A stretch of DNA of 64,000 nucleotides from Planctomycetota bacterium. GTDB lineage: Bacteria > Planctomycetota > JAMOSO01. Position 1 is the first letter of the stretch, and each line of letters opens with the position of its first letter. The notes under the pieces are model-generated. The model ran no database searches. It worked only from the letters and a program-made list of their open reading frames with translations, and was not told the origin of the DNA. The stretch is taken from the NCBI GenBank assembly GCA_027063065.1, contig JAMOSO010000070.1, positions 14,705 to 78,704 on the forward strand, written 5' to 3'. Below are positions 10,301 to 19,149 of this stretch, one piece after another. A program made the position numbers and the translations under genes.

Positions 10301-11253
10301 TATTTATTTAACTTTGCCGATTGTGGATTTCTTGGTGCTAAAGGATAAAAATAACCTGATTCAGAATTGTTTTCATCATATCCATAAGCTTCAATATTGT
10401 TTAATAAAAATGTTACATGTCTAATGGGAATAGCAAAATTTAAACCCTGAAACGATAACGCCCCCATATTAATAACACCGACAACCTGACCTAAGCTATT
10501 AAATAATGGTCCTCCAGAATTACCCGGATTAATTGGTGCATCAATCTGTAAATATAATTTGCCTTCAAAATTTCTGGAAGTATGACTAATTACGCCTTGG
10601 GTAACAGTTCGTTCCAAACCTAGAGGGTTTCCTATAGCAAAAACATTTTCTCCAAGTATTACTACAGGTTTATTGGGAGCAGAAGCATTATGAAATACGA
10701 CAGGTACTAAATCATTTTTTTTAAAAGAGTTTATTTGTAATACGGCTAAATCATGAAAAGGATCTAAAGCTACAATGCGTACATTTTTATGAGTAAAACG
10801 GCGTAATTCACCATTTTGATGTTTATAGCGTATCACTGATATATGTCTTTGACCTTTTACAACATGAAAATTAGTAATTAAATAACCTTTATTATTAACA
10901 AAAAATCCCGATCCGCTTCCGCTAGGTGTCTTAATATGCACAACAGATGCTGCAATACCTTGTACTCCACCTAATAACCGCATAACATCTTTAGAGCTAG
11001 TAGTAAATAATTCGCCTGCACTTAGATTGCTTGTTTTAACTTTTTGTCTGATAGATATTATGGCGCTTTTAGGAATACGTTGTAATGTAAAACCCATGTC
11101 TACAATTATATAGTCTGTACTGCGTTTTAAAATCTGTGCCTGTAATTGTTGCCCACCTTTTAAGGTGATAATTTGTATATTTGCATTAATTTCGCATAGC
11201 CCAAAAAACAAAAATAAACTTAAAATTACAAGTATTTTTTTATAGTTAAACAT
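10300..11253 (-). CDS. Secreted trypsin-like (DegP-type) serine protease
   Basis: The 317-residue protein has a signal peptide (hydrophobic ~6-20, cleavage near INANI). A ~45-residue N-terminal beta region (ITLKGGQQLQAQIL to PKSAI) follows, of a kind seen in proteins that handle cell-surface material. Then comes an S1C/DegP-like protease domain of ~95-290. The catalytic triad is intact: His130 in ITNFHVVKG, Asp168 in DPFHDLAVL, and Ser246 in GNSGGPLF. There is no PDZ domain, so it is shorter than DegP/HtrA. It acts in the periplasm or outside the cell by inference. It is coupled to the next gene (TAATG) and starts 8 bases after the helicase stop. Processing or quality control of the secreted proteins encoded downstream is a plausible role. 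Confidence 0.9.
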   Translation of the reverse strand: MFNYKKILVILSLFLFFGLCEINANIQIITLKGGQQLQAQILKRSTDYIIVDMGFTLQRIPKSAIISIRQKVKTSNLSAGELFTTSSKDVMRLLGGVQGIAASVVHIKTPSGSGSGFFVNNKGYLITNFHVVKGQRHISVIRYKHQNGELRRFTHKNVRIVALDPFHDLAVLQINSFKKNDLVPVVFHNASAPNKPVVILGENVFAIGNPLGLERTVTQGVISHTSRNFEGKLYLQIDAPINPGNSGGPLFNSLGQVVGVINMGALSFQGLNFAIPIRHVTFLLNNIEAYGYDENNSESGYFYPLAPRNPQSAKLNK

Positions 11254-11261
11254 ATAAATAC

Positions 11262-12473
11262 CTATTTTCTACGGCGTTTTTTCTTTTTAGGTGCTTTATA
11301 TTTTTCCCTTGTAGTATTTTTTTGATCTTTAACCTCGGGTGGTTTTGGATAAAAATTATGATAGGGATGGTCTGTTTCTAAAGGTAATTTACGTTTAATA
11401 AAATTTTCTACATTTTCTAATAAATCCCTTTCACTCGGAGCGCATAAGGTCATTGCCAATCCTTTTTTGCCAGCCCTAGCAGTGCGACCTACACGATGTA
11501 TATATGTTTCTACTTCTAAAGGCATATCAAAATTTATAACGTGTGTTACACCGTCTAAGTCTAGCCCTCTAGCGGCAACATCTGTCGCCACCAATACCCG
11601 TGCCTTACCAGCTTTAAAATGATCCATTGAACGTTTACGCACTGACATACGCTTATCGCCATGAATGGCTACAGCATAAATTTTGCGCCTAGTTAAATAT
11701 CCAGCAACCCAATCGGCATGTTTTTTAGTACGTGTAAATACTAATGCTTTACCCCATCCGTTACGCATTAGTAAATAACGCAATAAAGGACGTTTGCGTT
11801 CATGTACAACAATATATAATTGTTCTCGAACACCTTCGGCCACTTCTGTCGGTAGATTTACCTTAATTGGTACGGGGTTTTTGACAACCTTTTGTGCCAA
11901 AGCAATCATAGCTGGACCCATAGTCGCAGAAAAAAACAAGCTTTGTCTTTGCTCTGGCAAACGCTTAACTATATCTTCAACCTCGTCTGCAAAACCCATA
12001 TCTAGCATTTTGTCGGCTTCATCTAACACCAAAGCACCTACCAAATCAGGATTAAATACCTCTCGGTTAATTAAATCTAACAACCGCCCAGGCGTAGCTA
12101 CTACCACTTGTACACCAGATTGAAGTAAGTCTATTTGAGGCGTAATAGGTACACCTCCCACAATTAAAGCAACTGTACAGTTGATTTTTTGAGCATATTG
12201 ACTAAAAGATTCCGCAACCTGCTCGGCTAACTCTCTAGTGGGGGTTAATGTCAGTATTATCCCTTGTTGTTGATCTGTTTGTAATCTTTGCAATAATGGC
12301 AAAGCAAAAGCAGCGGTTTTACCAGTGCCAGTCGCAGCACAACCAAGTACATCTCGCCCATCTAAAACCGCTGGGATTGCTTCTTCTTGAATAGGCGTTG
12401 GCTGAATATAACCGCTATCTTCAACAGCTTCTAAAAGCTCATCAATTATTTTTAAATCTTTGAATTTTGTCAT
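11262..12473 (-). CDS. DEAD-box ATP-dependent RNA helicase (RhlE-like)
   Basis: The 403 residues cover the two RecA-like domains of a DEAD-box helicase: Q motif (GYIQPTPIQ), motif I (GCAATGTGKT), Ia (PTRELAEQ), Ib (TPGRLLD), II (VLDEADKMLD), III (SAT), V (VATDVAARGLD) and VI (HRVGRTARAG). A short lysine/arginine-rich tail (KAPKKKKRRRK) probably adds RNA affinity, as in RhlE and CsdA relatives. It unwinds RNA duplexes in the cytoplasm, likely in ribosome assembly or RNA turnover. It is the first gene of the long minus-strand operon; a TATAAT hexamer lies on the minus strand a few bases upstream of its start, but no good -35 is seen. The RhlE assignment is by overall similarity. Confidence 0.92.
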   Translation of the reverse strand: MTKFKDLKIIDELLEAVEDSGYIQPTPIQEEAIPAVLDGRDVLGCAATGTGKTAAFALPLLQRLQTDQQQGIILTLTPTRELAEQVAESFSQYAQKINCTVALIVGGVPITPQIDLLQSGVQVVVATPGRLLDLINREVFNPDLVGALVLDEADKMLDMGFADEVEDIVKRLPEQRQSLFFSATMGPAMIALAQKVVKNPVPIKVNLPTEVAEGVREQLYIVVHERKRPLLRYLLMRNGWGKALVFTRTKKHADWVAGYLTRRKIYAVAIHGDKRMSVRKRSMDHFKAGKARVLVATDVAARGLDLDGVTHVINFDMPLEVETYIHRVGRTARAGKKGLAMTLCAPSERDLLENVENFIKRKLPLETDHPYHNFYPKPPEVKDQKNTTREKYKAPKKKKRRRK

Positions 12474-12588
12474 AATTTATATTATAACAAAGACAATGAC
12501 TTAAAGCCTAGCTATTTTGCTTTATTTATAAAGCTTATACTATTTATATTCATTATTAAATATATCTCAAATTTTAAGACATATACCT

Positions 12589-14745
12589 TTAGCTTTTAAC
12601 TTCAAGTTGGAGAACCAACCCCTCAAAATCTTCAAATTTTTCTAAAGTTATTTGGCTACCACTGCAGTTAACATTGACTTGTGAGCGTGCAAATTGTTGT
12701 TTGACAGACCATACACCATTAAGATTTACAGTAATAGAATCGGGACTGTTTTTAAATGTATGAACAACACATAACGCATCTTTACCATTTTTAGCGTAAC
12801 GAATAACTGTTTGATAACCCTGCGGGCGCACAAATGATGTTACCCCATTTAAAATACGGCGATTTACACCGTTGGCAATTATCTGACTACACGACACATA
12901 TAGCTCTTGGGCATCCTTGACGATTGCAAGTCCTCTTTGGCTAAGAGTATATATATCACCAGACAAACACATACGCCCAAGAAAAGTAGCACTCAGCGAA
13001 TAGTAAAGACGTTTTTCATCGTCATCTTTGCGTAATACTGCCCAAATTTGATTGTGACGACTCTGAATTTGTATTGCTGTATTTGCTGCTATTATGGGAA
13101 TATCAACACCCTCATGGCTATCAGAAAAACCACCCATTGAGCTAAGAGCCATAAAGCTTGGCTCTAGTCTATGACCACCAGATGAACACACTTCAATGAC
13201 AAGTTCGGGAATCTCTTGACGCAGTCGACGATAAAATTTCTGTACGCCATCTAAATGACTACGCAAGCCTTCACCAAGACTGACATCACCATCACAACCC
13301 AATCCAATAGTATCATTATAATCTATTTTGATATAACCAATGCCATTCTCTTTAATCTGATTAATAACTTTTTTATTTAGATAGTCGTGAACCCAAGGAT
13401 CTCTAAAATCTAAAAAACGACGATCGCCTTTTTGTAAGATATGCCCATCAACATTGAGCAGATGTTCCGTCTGCTCAAAAATTTTTGAACCGCTGGTACA
13501 TGATTCAAACTCAAACCATATACCAGGAATAAAACCATTTTTACGGATGGTTGAACAGAGATTTTTAAAACCAGATGGATAGATTGCCTCAGCAATATTC
13601 CAATCACCAATACCAACTTGGCAACTTGCTTTCTCATTAAACCAACCATCATCCATAACCAAATATTTAACATTAGAGCCCTTTAGGGTATCGACAAGTT
13701 TTAACATATTTTCTTCGCTTGGCTGCCCCCATGAAGTGCACCACTCATTAAAAATAATTGGCAGTGATTTCTCGATCTCTGGCAAATAATGATTGTTACT
13801 CGCCTGAGCTTCAAGCAGATTATCATTTAACTCTTCAAGAGAACCAGCACAGGTTGAAACAGTAACTTCTGAGCTACAAAAAGATTCATCAACAGCCAAC
13901 TGTTTTGCCCAATGTCCCACCTCCCTGTCAGCTTGTCCTCCACTAATATTGAGGGTATCATCAGTACGGTAAAGCTCTAGCTGCCATGAACCAGGTATTG
14001 ATAAACGCGCTCCCCAGAAAACGCCCTTAGCTCTATCTTCTACAGCTATATAAGGAAAGTAACCTTTTACTGGCATTGAGCCTACTTGAGAAAAGCGTAA
14101 GCTTCTTACACCATGACCTGACCATGAACGCTCAAGATTTATATCTTCGATTGCCTGCTCTTGATGGCGACCCTCAGCACTCCAAGCACTCTGGTAGCGA
14201 TGTAGGTAATAGGTATCCACAGCATCATCCTCTTGAAATGGTGAAATTTGAGATAGTGAAAAACTAGTTAGCATATCGATAATTATAGATTTATCGCTTC
14301 CGTTTTTAACCTCGGTTGAAATTTTAAGGTATACGCCCGTTTTAGGCATTACTAGACGGTGAGTGATATGCAAACCACGCTCATCTTTAAGGTAGGTCTC
14401 TATAACTTTTTCACCCGCTTCATTTTCTAATTCATTTTGCGAGTCAAAATGCATAGCAAGGGCAGCATCGGCATTACGCATAGTAGTACCAGCACTAAGT
14501 CGTCCCACTTCAATATCACCGCGCAGATGTAGATGCACAAGTGGATCAAGTTTACGTGCTGGAAAATTTAATTTAAAAAGCTCTTGCAGAGGCTTAACTG
14601 CTAACTCCTTATGCAGATTTTCTCGATGCTCAGTAACTTCATTGATAAGTGCTAATGGCAAAATAGAGAGAGCAACCTGCTTCTCTGCATTAATCCAATA
14701 CTGTATGGTAATAGATTTTGTTGTGTATTCTTTAAGTAATTTCAT
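12589..14745 (-). CDS. GH36-type alpha-galactosidase
   Basis: The 718-residue protein has an N-terminal beta-supersandwich (~1-310), a (beta/alpha)8 barrel (~320-620) and a small C-terminal beta domain, the GH36 order. The nucleophile motif is KIDYN (Asp in YIKIDYND). The acid/base Asp lies in GFSDSHEGVD, preceded by the CSSGGHRLEPS stretch that replaces the common CSGGGGRFD. This makes it a divergent member. GH36 enzymes remove terminal alpha-galactose (some transfer to make raffinose-family sugars). No signal peptide is present, so it acts in the cytoplasm on imported oligosaccharides. It is last in the AraC-GH3-GH29-GH36 run, but a terminator-like hairpin precedes it. G+C in sampled rows is ~40-45%, higher than the surroundings. 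Confidence 0.88.
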   Translation of the reverse strand: MKLLKEYTTKSITIQYWINAEKQVALSILPLALINEVTEHRENLHKELAVKPLQELFKLNFPARKLDPLVHLHLRGDIEVGRLSAGTTMRNADAALAMHFDSQNELENEAGEKVIETYLKDERGLHITHRLVMPKTGVYLKISTEVKNGSDKSIIIDMLTSFSLSQISPFQEDDAVDTYYLHRYQSAWSAEGRHQEQAIEDINLERSWSGHGVRSLRFSQVGSMPVKGYFPYIAVEDRAKGVFWGARLSIPGSWQLELYRTDDTLNISGGQADREVGHWAKQLAVDESFCSSEVTVSTCAGSLEELNDNLLEAQASNNHYLPEIEKSLPIIFNEWCTSWGQPSEENMLKLVDTLKGSNVKYLVMDDGWFNEKASCQVGIGDWNIAEAIYPSGFKNLCSTIRKNGFIPGIWFEFESCTSGSKIFEQTEHLLNVDGHILQKGDRRFLDFRDPWVHDYLNKKVINQIKENGIGYIKIDYNDTIGLGCDGDVSLGEGLRSHLDGVQKFYRRLRQEIPELVIEVCSSGGHRLEPSFMALSSMGGFSDSHEGVDIPIIAANTAIQIQSRHNQIWAVLRKDDDEKRLYYSLSATFLGRMCLSGDIYTLSQRGLAIVKDAQELYVSCSQIIANGVNRRILNGVTSFVRPQGYQTVIRYAKNGKDALCVVHTFKNSPDSITVNLNGVWSVKQQFARSQVNVNCSGSQITLEKFEDFEGLVLQLEVKS

Positions 14746-14830
14746 AATATTTCACCTATATATTTAAAAATATAGTAAACCCTGCAATAGAGCTATCTTT
14801 TGGAAATAGCTATTCTATAAAAAATCATTA

Positions 14831-14859
14831 AACATCCCCAGAGAATTTCTGAGGATGTT
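14831..14859 (-). terminator. Terminator-like hairpin after the fucosidase gene
   Basis: Arms AACATCC/GGATGTT, then one mismatch and CAGA/TCTG, close around a 5-base loop. Read on the minus strand the hairpin is followed by a U-rich tail (TTTAATGATTTTTT). It sits 12 bases after the fucosidase stop and ahead of the GH36 gene, so it could separate or attenuate GH36 expression. Confidence 0.55.
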
Positions 14860-14870
14860 CTGAAATATAA

Positions 14871-16124
14871 TTATTTCAACTCTATCTTTAAAACATCTAT
14901 ACTATTTCTAGAAAGATGTTTAGGAGGTCTAATCCTTAATTCATCCTCTTTTAACAATTCTGTTCCCCAATAAGTAACCATCTCTACCTCGGAACCATCT
15001 TTAAAAATACTAATTTTTTTAACTAACCCATTTAATTCTGGAAGTATTAAGTCTCCCATTAGAGGATTGATTAAATGCAGATATAAGACTTTTTCATCTA
15101 ATTTAGTATAATAACAACCTACTGGAGGTTTAAATTCAGATGCACCACAACCATATATTGTAGCGCCATATACATCAATCCACTCTCCTACTTTTGAAAG
15201 TACCTCGACGCTCTCAACAGGAAAATCACCCAAAGCATTAGGGCCAATATTCAAAAGCAAATTGCCTCCCATACTAACACAGTGAATCAAAGAGCGAATT
15301 ACAGTTTCTGGAGTCTTCCAATTTTGATCTAAAACACAATATCCCCAGTTGTCATTTAAAGTCATACAGGTTTCCCAGTCCACCTGCTGACCATTAATTA
15401 CTGGTGTCTGATTAGGCAAAGATATCTCTGGAGTACAATAATCACCGTAATAAACGGGGGTCTTTTCATAAGATAGCCTATCGTTGACTATAATTTCTGG
15501 CTGCAAAGTATAAACCATATCCAAAAGTTTTTCTGCCTCCCATTCTGATGAATCCTTATACTTAGATGTATAATCAAAAAACAAAATATCTATTTTGCCA
15601 TAGGAGGTTAAAATTTGTTCAACCTGCGAATAAAGATACTTTCTGTAAACAACTAAATCTCTATCTGGCCAATCAGTTTTACCATCTTTACCATCAGGAT
15701 GTTCAAGATCTGGAATACAATCAGGATGTCTCCAATCAATCAAACTATGGTAAAAGCCTATCTGGAATCCTTTTTTTCTAAAAGCCGCAACTAATTCTGC
15801 CGTAATATCTTTGCCGTAAGATGTATTTGTAATTTTAAAATCAGAGTATTTACTGTCATACATACAAAAAGCATCTAGATGTTTTGTAGTAAAAACTACA
15901 TAACGCATGCCAAAATTCCAAGCGTCTTCAGCCCATTGCTCAGGATCAAAATTGGTCGGACAAAATTCATCAGCATATTTATCGTAATCTTCACTTGTCA
16001 TATCGCTATAGTAACGCAACCACTCACCCTGTGCAGGCACGGAATAAATACCCCAGTGAATAAATAATCCAAATCGACCCTTGCGCCATGTCTCCATAGT
16101 CTGTGTGTTTCTTTTTTTAATCAT
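14871..16124 (-). CDS. GH29 alpha-L-fucosidase
   Basis: The 417-residue protein starts RKGRFGLFIHWGIYSVPA, the typical GH29 N-terminal FGLFxHWG signature. The catalytic nucleophile Asp lies in KIDILFFDYTS, matching the usual WFD position. The single (beta/alpha)8 barrel is followed by a short beta domain (~330-417), the usual size of compact bacterial fucosidases. It hydrolyses terminal alpha-L-fucose from oligosaccharides. There is no signal peptide, so it is cytoplasmic. It lies 64 bases downstream of the GH3 gene and probably shares its transcript. Sampled rows show only ~27-33% G+C, close to the genome background and unlike the GH3 and GH36 genes on either side, so it may have a separate history. 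Confidence 0.92.
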   Translation of the reverse strand: MIKKRNTQTMETWRKGRFGLFIHWGIYSVPAQGEWLRYYSDMTSEDYDKYADEFCPTNFDPEQWAEDAWNFGMRYVVFTTKHLDAFCMYDSKYSDFKITNTSYGKDITAELVAAFRKKGFQIGFYHSLIDWRHPDCIPDLEHPDGKDGKTDWPDRDLVVYRKYLYSQVEQILTSYGKIDILFFDYTSKYKDSSEWEAEKLLDMVYTLQPEIIVNDRLSYEKTPVYYGDYCTPEISLPNQTPVINGQQVDWETCMTLNDNWGYCVLDQNWKTPETVIRSLIHCVSMGGNLLLNIGPNALGDFPVESVEVLSKVGEWIDVYGATIYGCGASEFKPPVGCYYTKLDEKVLYLHLINPLMGDLILPELNGLVKKISIFKDGSEVEMVTYWGTELLKEDELRIRPPKHLSRNSIDVLKIELK

Positions 16125-16188
16125 TTTTAACCTTTTATTTTAGTGTTTTTAAAAACCATTCCATATATGTAATACATAATTGTTAACT

Positions 16189-17793
16189 TTATATATTTAA
16201 CATAATTGGTGAAATACCTGTTGCCTTTATATCACCCAACCAAAATGCAACTGCCGCTTTTTGAGAAGAAATAGCATTGCTATATACGTTGGTATAATTG
16301 GGTATAGCGGGTAGCTCATAGAGATGGTAAGGACTGCCAAAAGAGGTAAAGACTACGTGATCGAAATTAACCCAAAAAGCTCGCCAAAACGACATTAACA
16401 GCTCGCCGGTCATTCTAGTGGTTCCCAATCTGCTCTGGTGTATAATTGATATATTGATAAAAACAGCCTTGTACTTAGAGCATTCTTTTAAAAGGGTGGT
16501 ATGTTTTGGGTTTACCAAATGCGTAACTTTAAATCCTCGTCTTTGCAGTTCCTTATCCACCTCCGGTAGCTCACGTTTTTCACTATCCTTGTCTATATAC
16601 CCAATAGTAACCGTTAAAACCTTGTCACCTTTTTTAAGAGTTAAAGGTAATAAGTCTTTCTCATTTCTAATAAGAGTAATACTTTTTTCTGCTATGGTTT
16701 TGTCGACTAGCTTAAAACTTTCAAGCTGTTCTTTGTTTGGTGCACTAAATTTAACACCATCCAAAAGCCCTACTCTAGCCTTTAATTCTAAAACACGCCT
16801 TACTGCATCATCTATGCGATCCATTGATAACTTTTTGTTTTTTAAAGCATCAATAATGCGTTGTGTATCTTCTTTGGGGTTCCCAAAAAGAACCATATCA
16901 GATCCTGCTGCTATATTTTTTACTGCAACTTCATCTGCTTTTACGTGAGAATTAATCCCCACCATACTTATGGCATCAGATACAATAAGTCCGTCAAAGC
17001 CCAACTCTGTTCGTAAAAGGTCTATCTGGATTTTTTTGCTGAGTGTAGCAGGCGGTGCACCCTTATACCCTTTGCCACTGTCCTGAAAAGGTAAGGCGAT
17101 ATGACCTGGCATAATTGTCATGGTTCCTGCTTTAATTACCTCTTTCCAAACACGTCCATAGCTATTATGCCACTCCTCTTTAGATAGGGAATTAACACTG
17201 GTACAAAAATGTTGATCTCTATCATCATCACCATCTCCTGGAAAATGTTTACAACAGGCTGCCATTCTATCGCAATCTTGTATACCCTCGATATAGGGTT
17301 TTGCCATTTTAATAACCTGCGATGCACTATCCCCTAAAGCACGCACTCCCGTAATTGGATTATTATAATTGAGTGCAAGGTCTACTATTGGGGCTAAAGT
17401 CCAGTGAAAACCACGTGCACGTCCTTGTGATGCGGCCGCAAGGCCAACAGTTTTTATTAACGAAGGGTCATTTGTAGCACTAGCCGCCATAGGCATCGGA
17501 AACTCAAGATCCCCCTGCACAACTGAACCAGCACCGTTTTCAAGATCACCCGAAACAATTATTGGTATCTTACTTCCTTTTAAACAATCTACTATTTCAC
17601 GCACTCTGTTTTTGCTACACGGAGGAATAAAAACTGAACCTAACGGATGCTCGGCAAGAATAGCCTCAATCTCTTGAGGTGTTTCATTATTAATATTCCA
17701 GCAAAGCACCTGCGAAGCTTTTTCTTCTATTGACATATTAGAAAGAAGCTCTCCAATTACTTCTTGCTGTTTTTTTGTTATTTTTTTTAACAT
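16189..17793 (-). CDS. GH3 family glycosidase (beta-N-acetylhexosaminidase-like)
   Basis: The 534-residue protein has a GH3 barrel (~15-340) followed by a second alpha/beta domain (~365-534). The barrel motif KHFPGDGDDDRDQHF corresponds to the KHFPGHGD...DSH loop of NagZ-type enzymes, with Asp in place of the middle His. The nucleophile Asp is in GLIVSDAISM. The start MLKKITKKQQEVIGELL has no signal peptide, so the enzyme is cytoplasmic. The probable substrates are beta-linked GlcNAc or glucose termini. A minus-strand AAAGG precedes the ATG. It is the first enzyme gene below the AraC regulator (121-base gap). The rows sampled reach 45-50% G+C, clearly above the genome average. Exact sugar specificity cannot be read from sequence. 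Confidence 0.85.
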   Translation of the reverse strand: MLKKITKKQQEVIGELLSNMSIEEKASQVLCWNINNETPQEIEAILAEHPLGSVFIPPCSKNRVREIVDCLKGSKIPIIVSGDLENGAGSVVQGDLEFPMPMAASATNDPSLIKTVGLAAASQGRARGFHWTLAPIVDLALNYNNPITGVRALGDSASQVIKMAKPYIEGIQDCDRMAACCKHFPGDGDDDRDQHFCTSVNSLSKEEWHNSYGRVWKEVIKAGTMTIMPGHIALPFQDSGKGYKGAPPATLSKKIQIDLLRTELGFDGLIVSDAISMVGINSHVKADEVAVKNIAAGSDMVLFGNPKEDTQRIIDALKNKKLSMDRIDDAVRRVLELKARVGLLDGVKFSAPNKEQLESFKLVDKTIAEKSITLIRNEKDLLPLTLKKGDKVLTVTIGYIDKDSEKRELPEVDKELQRRGFKVTHLVNPKHTTLLKECSKYKAVFINISIIHQSRLGTTRMTGELLMSFWRAFWVNFDHVVFTSFGSPYHLYELPAIPNYTNVYSNAISSQKAAVAFWLGDIKATGISPIMLNI

Positions 17794-17914
17794 ATAATAA
17801 ACCTTTCAATTATGACTCTTCTTATCTTTAAAAAATATATAGGTGAAGAATAATGCTAAAAATAGAGGTAACAACTATGTTTTTAGGGATTTTTCTTATA
17901 AAAAAAGACAAATC

Positions 17915-18754
17915 TTATACCAAATGGCATAAGTTACGATCTCTAAATTCTTTTAGAGATATACCTTCAGTCTTTTTGAATATACGGCTAAAATAGCTTG
18001 GATCACGATAACCAGATGCCCAAGCTATTTCTGAGAAGCTAAGTTCATTAGCGACAATTAGTTGTCGTGCAAATTCTAGCCTTGTCTTTGTTATAAATTT
18101 ACCAAGTGAGCCACCCGTTTCACGGCTAAAAAGTTGTGATAAATAATCGGGATTACAGTTAATACGCCGTGCTATCTGAGCAACACTCAAGGTAGAGTCA
18201 TAAAATTCTGCCTGAACAATATGCACGACTCGCTCTACTTTACTATTTCTCTTTTTTTGCGATTGAATTTGCAGACCGTTTTTACAAAAAGCTAAAAAAC
18301 TAAGTAGCAGGCCATCGCAAATATTTTTATTATCTTGACAGAGAATTATATCTTTCAAATAATTTCTAATCGAAACACCAGGTGTCTGAGCCGGAAAATA
18401 ATCACTACAAACGCAAGGACGACCAGCTTTGTCACTCGAAAGGTGAATAATCAACGTACTAACCATTGAGGCAACAATATTTAAAAAATCTTTAGAGCCA
18501 ATAGTTCGTTCAGTGTGATAAACCTTGGAATCGATGATGCAAAACTCACCTTTATGAAGAGTAAAATCTTTAGCAGGCGTGTAAAAACGCGTTGCCCCAC
18601 CTATTTGATAAAAAAATTCAGGAGTATTATGAAAATGCATATCCCGAGTATTTTTTTTAGTACTGTCAGCCACAGCAATATGCAGTTTATATTTCCCGCT
18701 TTTTAGCCTATTTATAGCACTGTCGATTTCTAATATAGCTCCATTTATATCCAT
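17915..18754 (-). CDS. AraC-family transcriptional regulator
   Basis: The 279-residue protein has an N-terminal cupin-like sensor half (~20-110, with HFHNTPEFFYQIGG and HKGEFCIIDSKVYH) and a C-terminal double helix-turn-helix (~175-275). The first HTH is VAQIARRINCNPDYLSQLFS; the second is FSEIAWASGYRDPSYFSRIFKK, which fits the AraC signature. It most likely activates the downstream GH3-GH29-GH36 genes when a sugar is present. The inducer would be a free sugar or oligosaccharide bound by the cupin. It lies next to tRNA-Ser at one end of the island. Sampled G+C is ~42%, like GH3 and GH36. Confidence 0.9.
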   Translation of the reverse strand: MDINGAILEIDSAINRLKSGKYKLHIAVADSTKKNTRDMHFHNTPEFFYQIGGATRFYTPAKDFTLHKGEFCIIDSKVYHTERTIGSKDFLNIVASMVSTLIIHLSSDKAGRPCVCSDYFPAQTPGVSIRNYLKDIILCQDNKNICDGLLLSFLAFCKNGLQIQSQKKRNSKVERVVHIVQAEFYDSTLSVAQIARRINCNPDYLSQLFSRETGGSLGKFITKTRLEFARQLIVANELSFSEIAWASGYRDPSYFSRIFKKTEGISLKEFRDRNLCHLV

Positions 18755-18877
18755 TAAAATATTGTAGCAAATTTATAGTTTGTGCCTATATCAAACCGAA
18801 CTATCGTACTTAAGCAAAGTTATATACAAATTTTTTTCTTATAAAAATTTTAACGTCAAATTATAAATGAATTTTTA

Positions 18878-18967
18878 TGGCGGAGAGACAGGGATTTGAA
18901 CCCTGGGTACCCGTTAAGGTACACACGCTTTCCAAGCGTGCACGATCGGCCACTCCGTCATCTCTCC
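18878..18967 (-). tRNA. tRNA-Ser(GGA)
   Basis: On the minus strand the acceptor arms GGAGAGA/TCTCTCC pair, the anticodon stem CACGC/GCGTG closes the loop TTGGAAA with anticodon GGA, and there is a long variable arm (TGTACC...GGGTACC). The T-arm CAGGG/CCCTG with TTCAAAT is present. Discriminator G is followed by an encoded CCA (18878-18880). Confidence 0.97.
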
Positions 18968-18976
18968 GTAAAAAAA

Positions 18977-18998
18977 AGCCCTAGACAAAGCTAGGGCT
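18977..18998 (-). terminator. Rho-independent terminator after tRNA-Arg
   Basis: A perfect 8-bp stem (AGCCCTAG/CTAGGGCT) with a 6-base loop is followed on the minus strand by a run of T. It lies between tRNA-Arg (upstream) and tRNA-Ser (downstream), so the two tRNAs are probably separate transcription units or only partly read through. Confidence 0.8.
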
Positions 18999-19005
18999 GA
19001 ATTTT

Positions 19006-19082
<77 letters not shown>

Positions 19083-19149
19083 AAGTTGTTGAGCCAAAGA
19101 TTATATAAATTTAAGACTTACTCGCAAGTAAAAAACGTAAATAATCCCA

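Noticed and set aside
12519-12534. GCTTTAT/ATAAAGC hairpin after GH36
   Set aside because: Short and AT-rich with no T tract on either side, so I did not call a terminator.
16418-16948. 176-codon plus-strand frame inside the GH3 gene
   Set aside because: It is the antisense reading of a clear enzyme gene, with low-complexity Ser/Leu sequence and no ribosome site.
12474-18967. Attachment-site duplication marking an integrated island
   Set aside because: I looked for the tRNA-Ser 3' end sequence near 12474-12600 and saw no copy, and there is no integrase, so transfer remains an inference.
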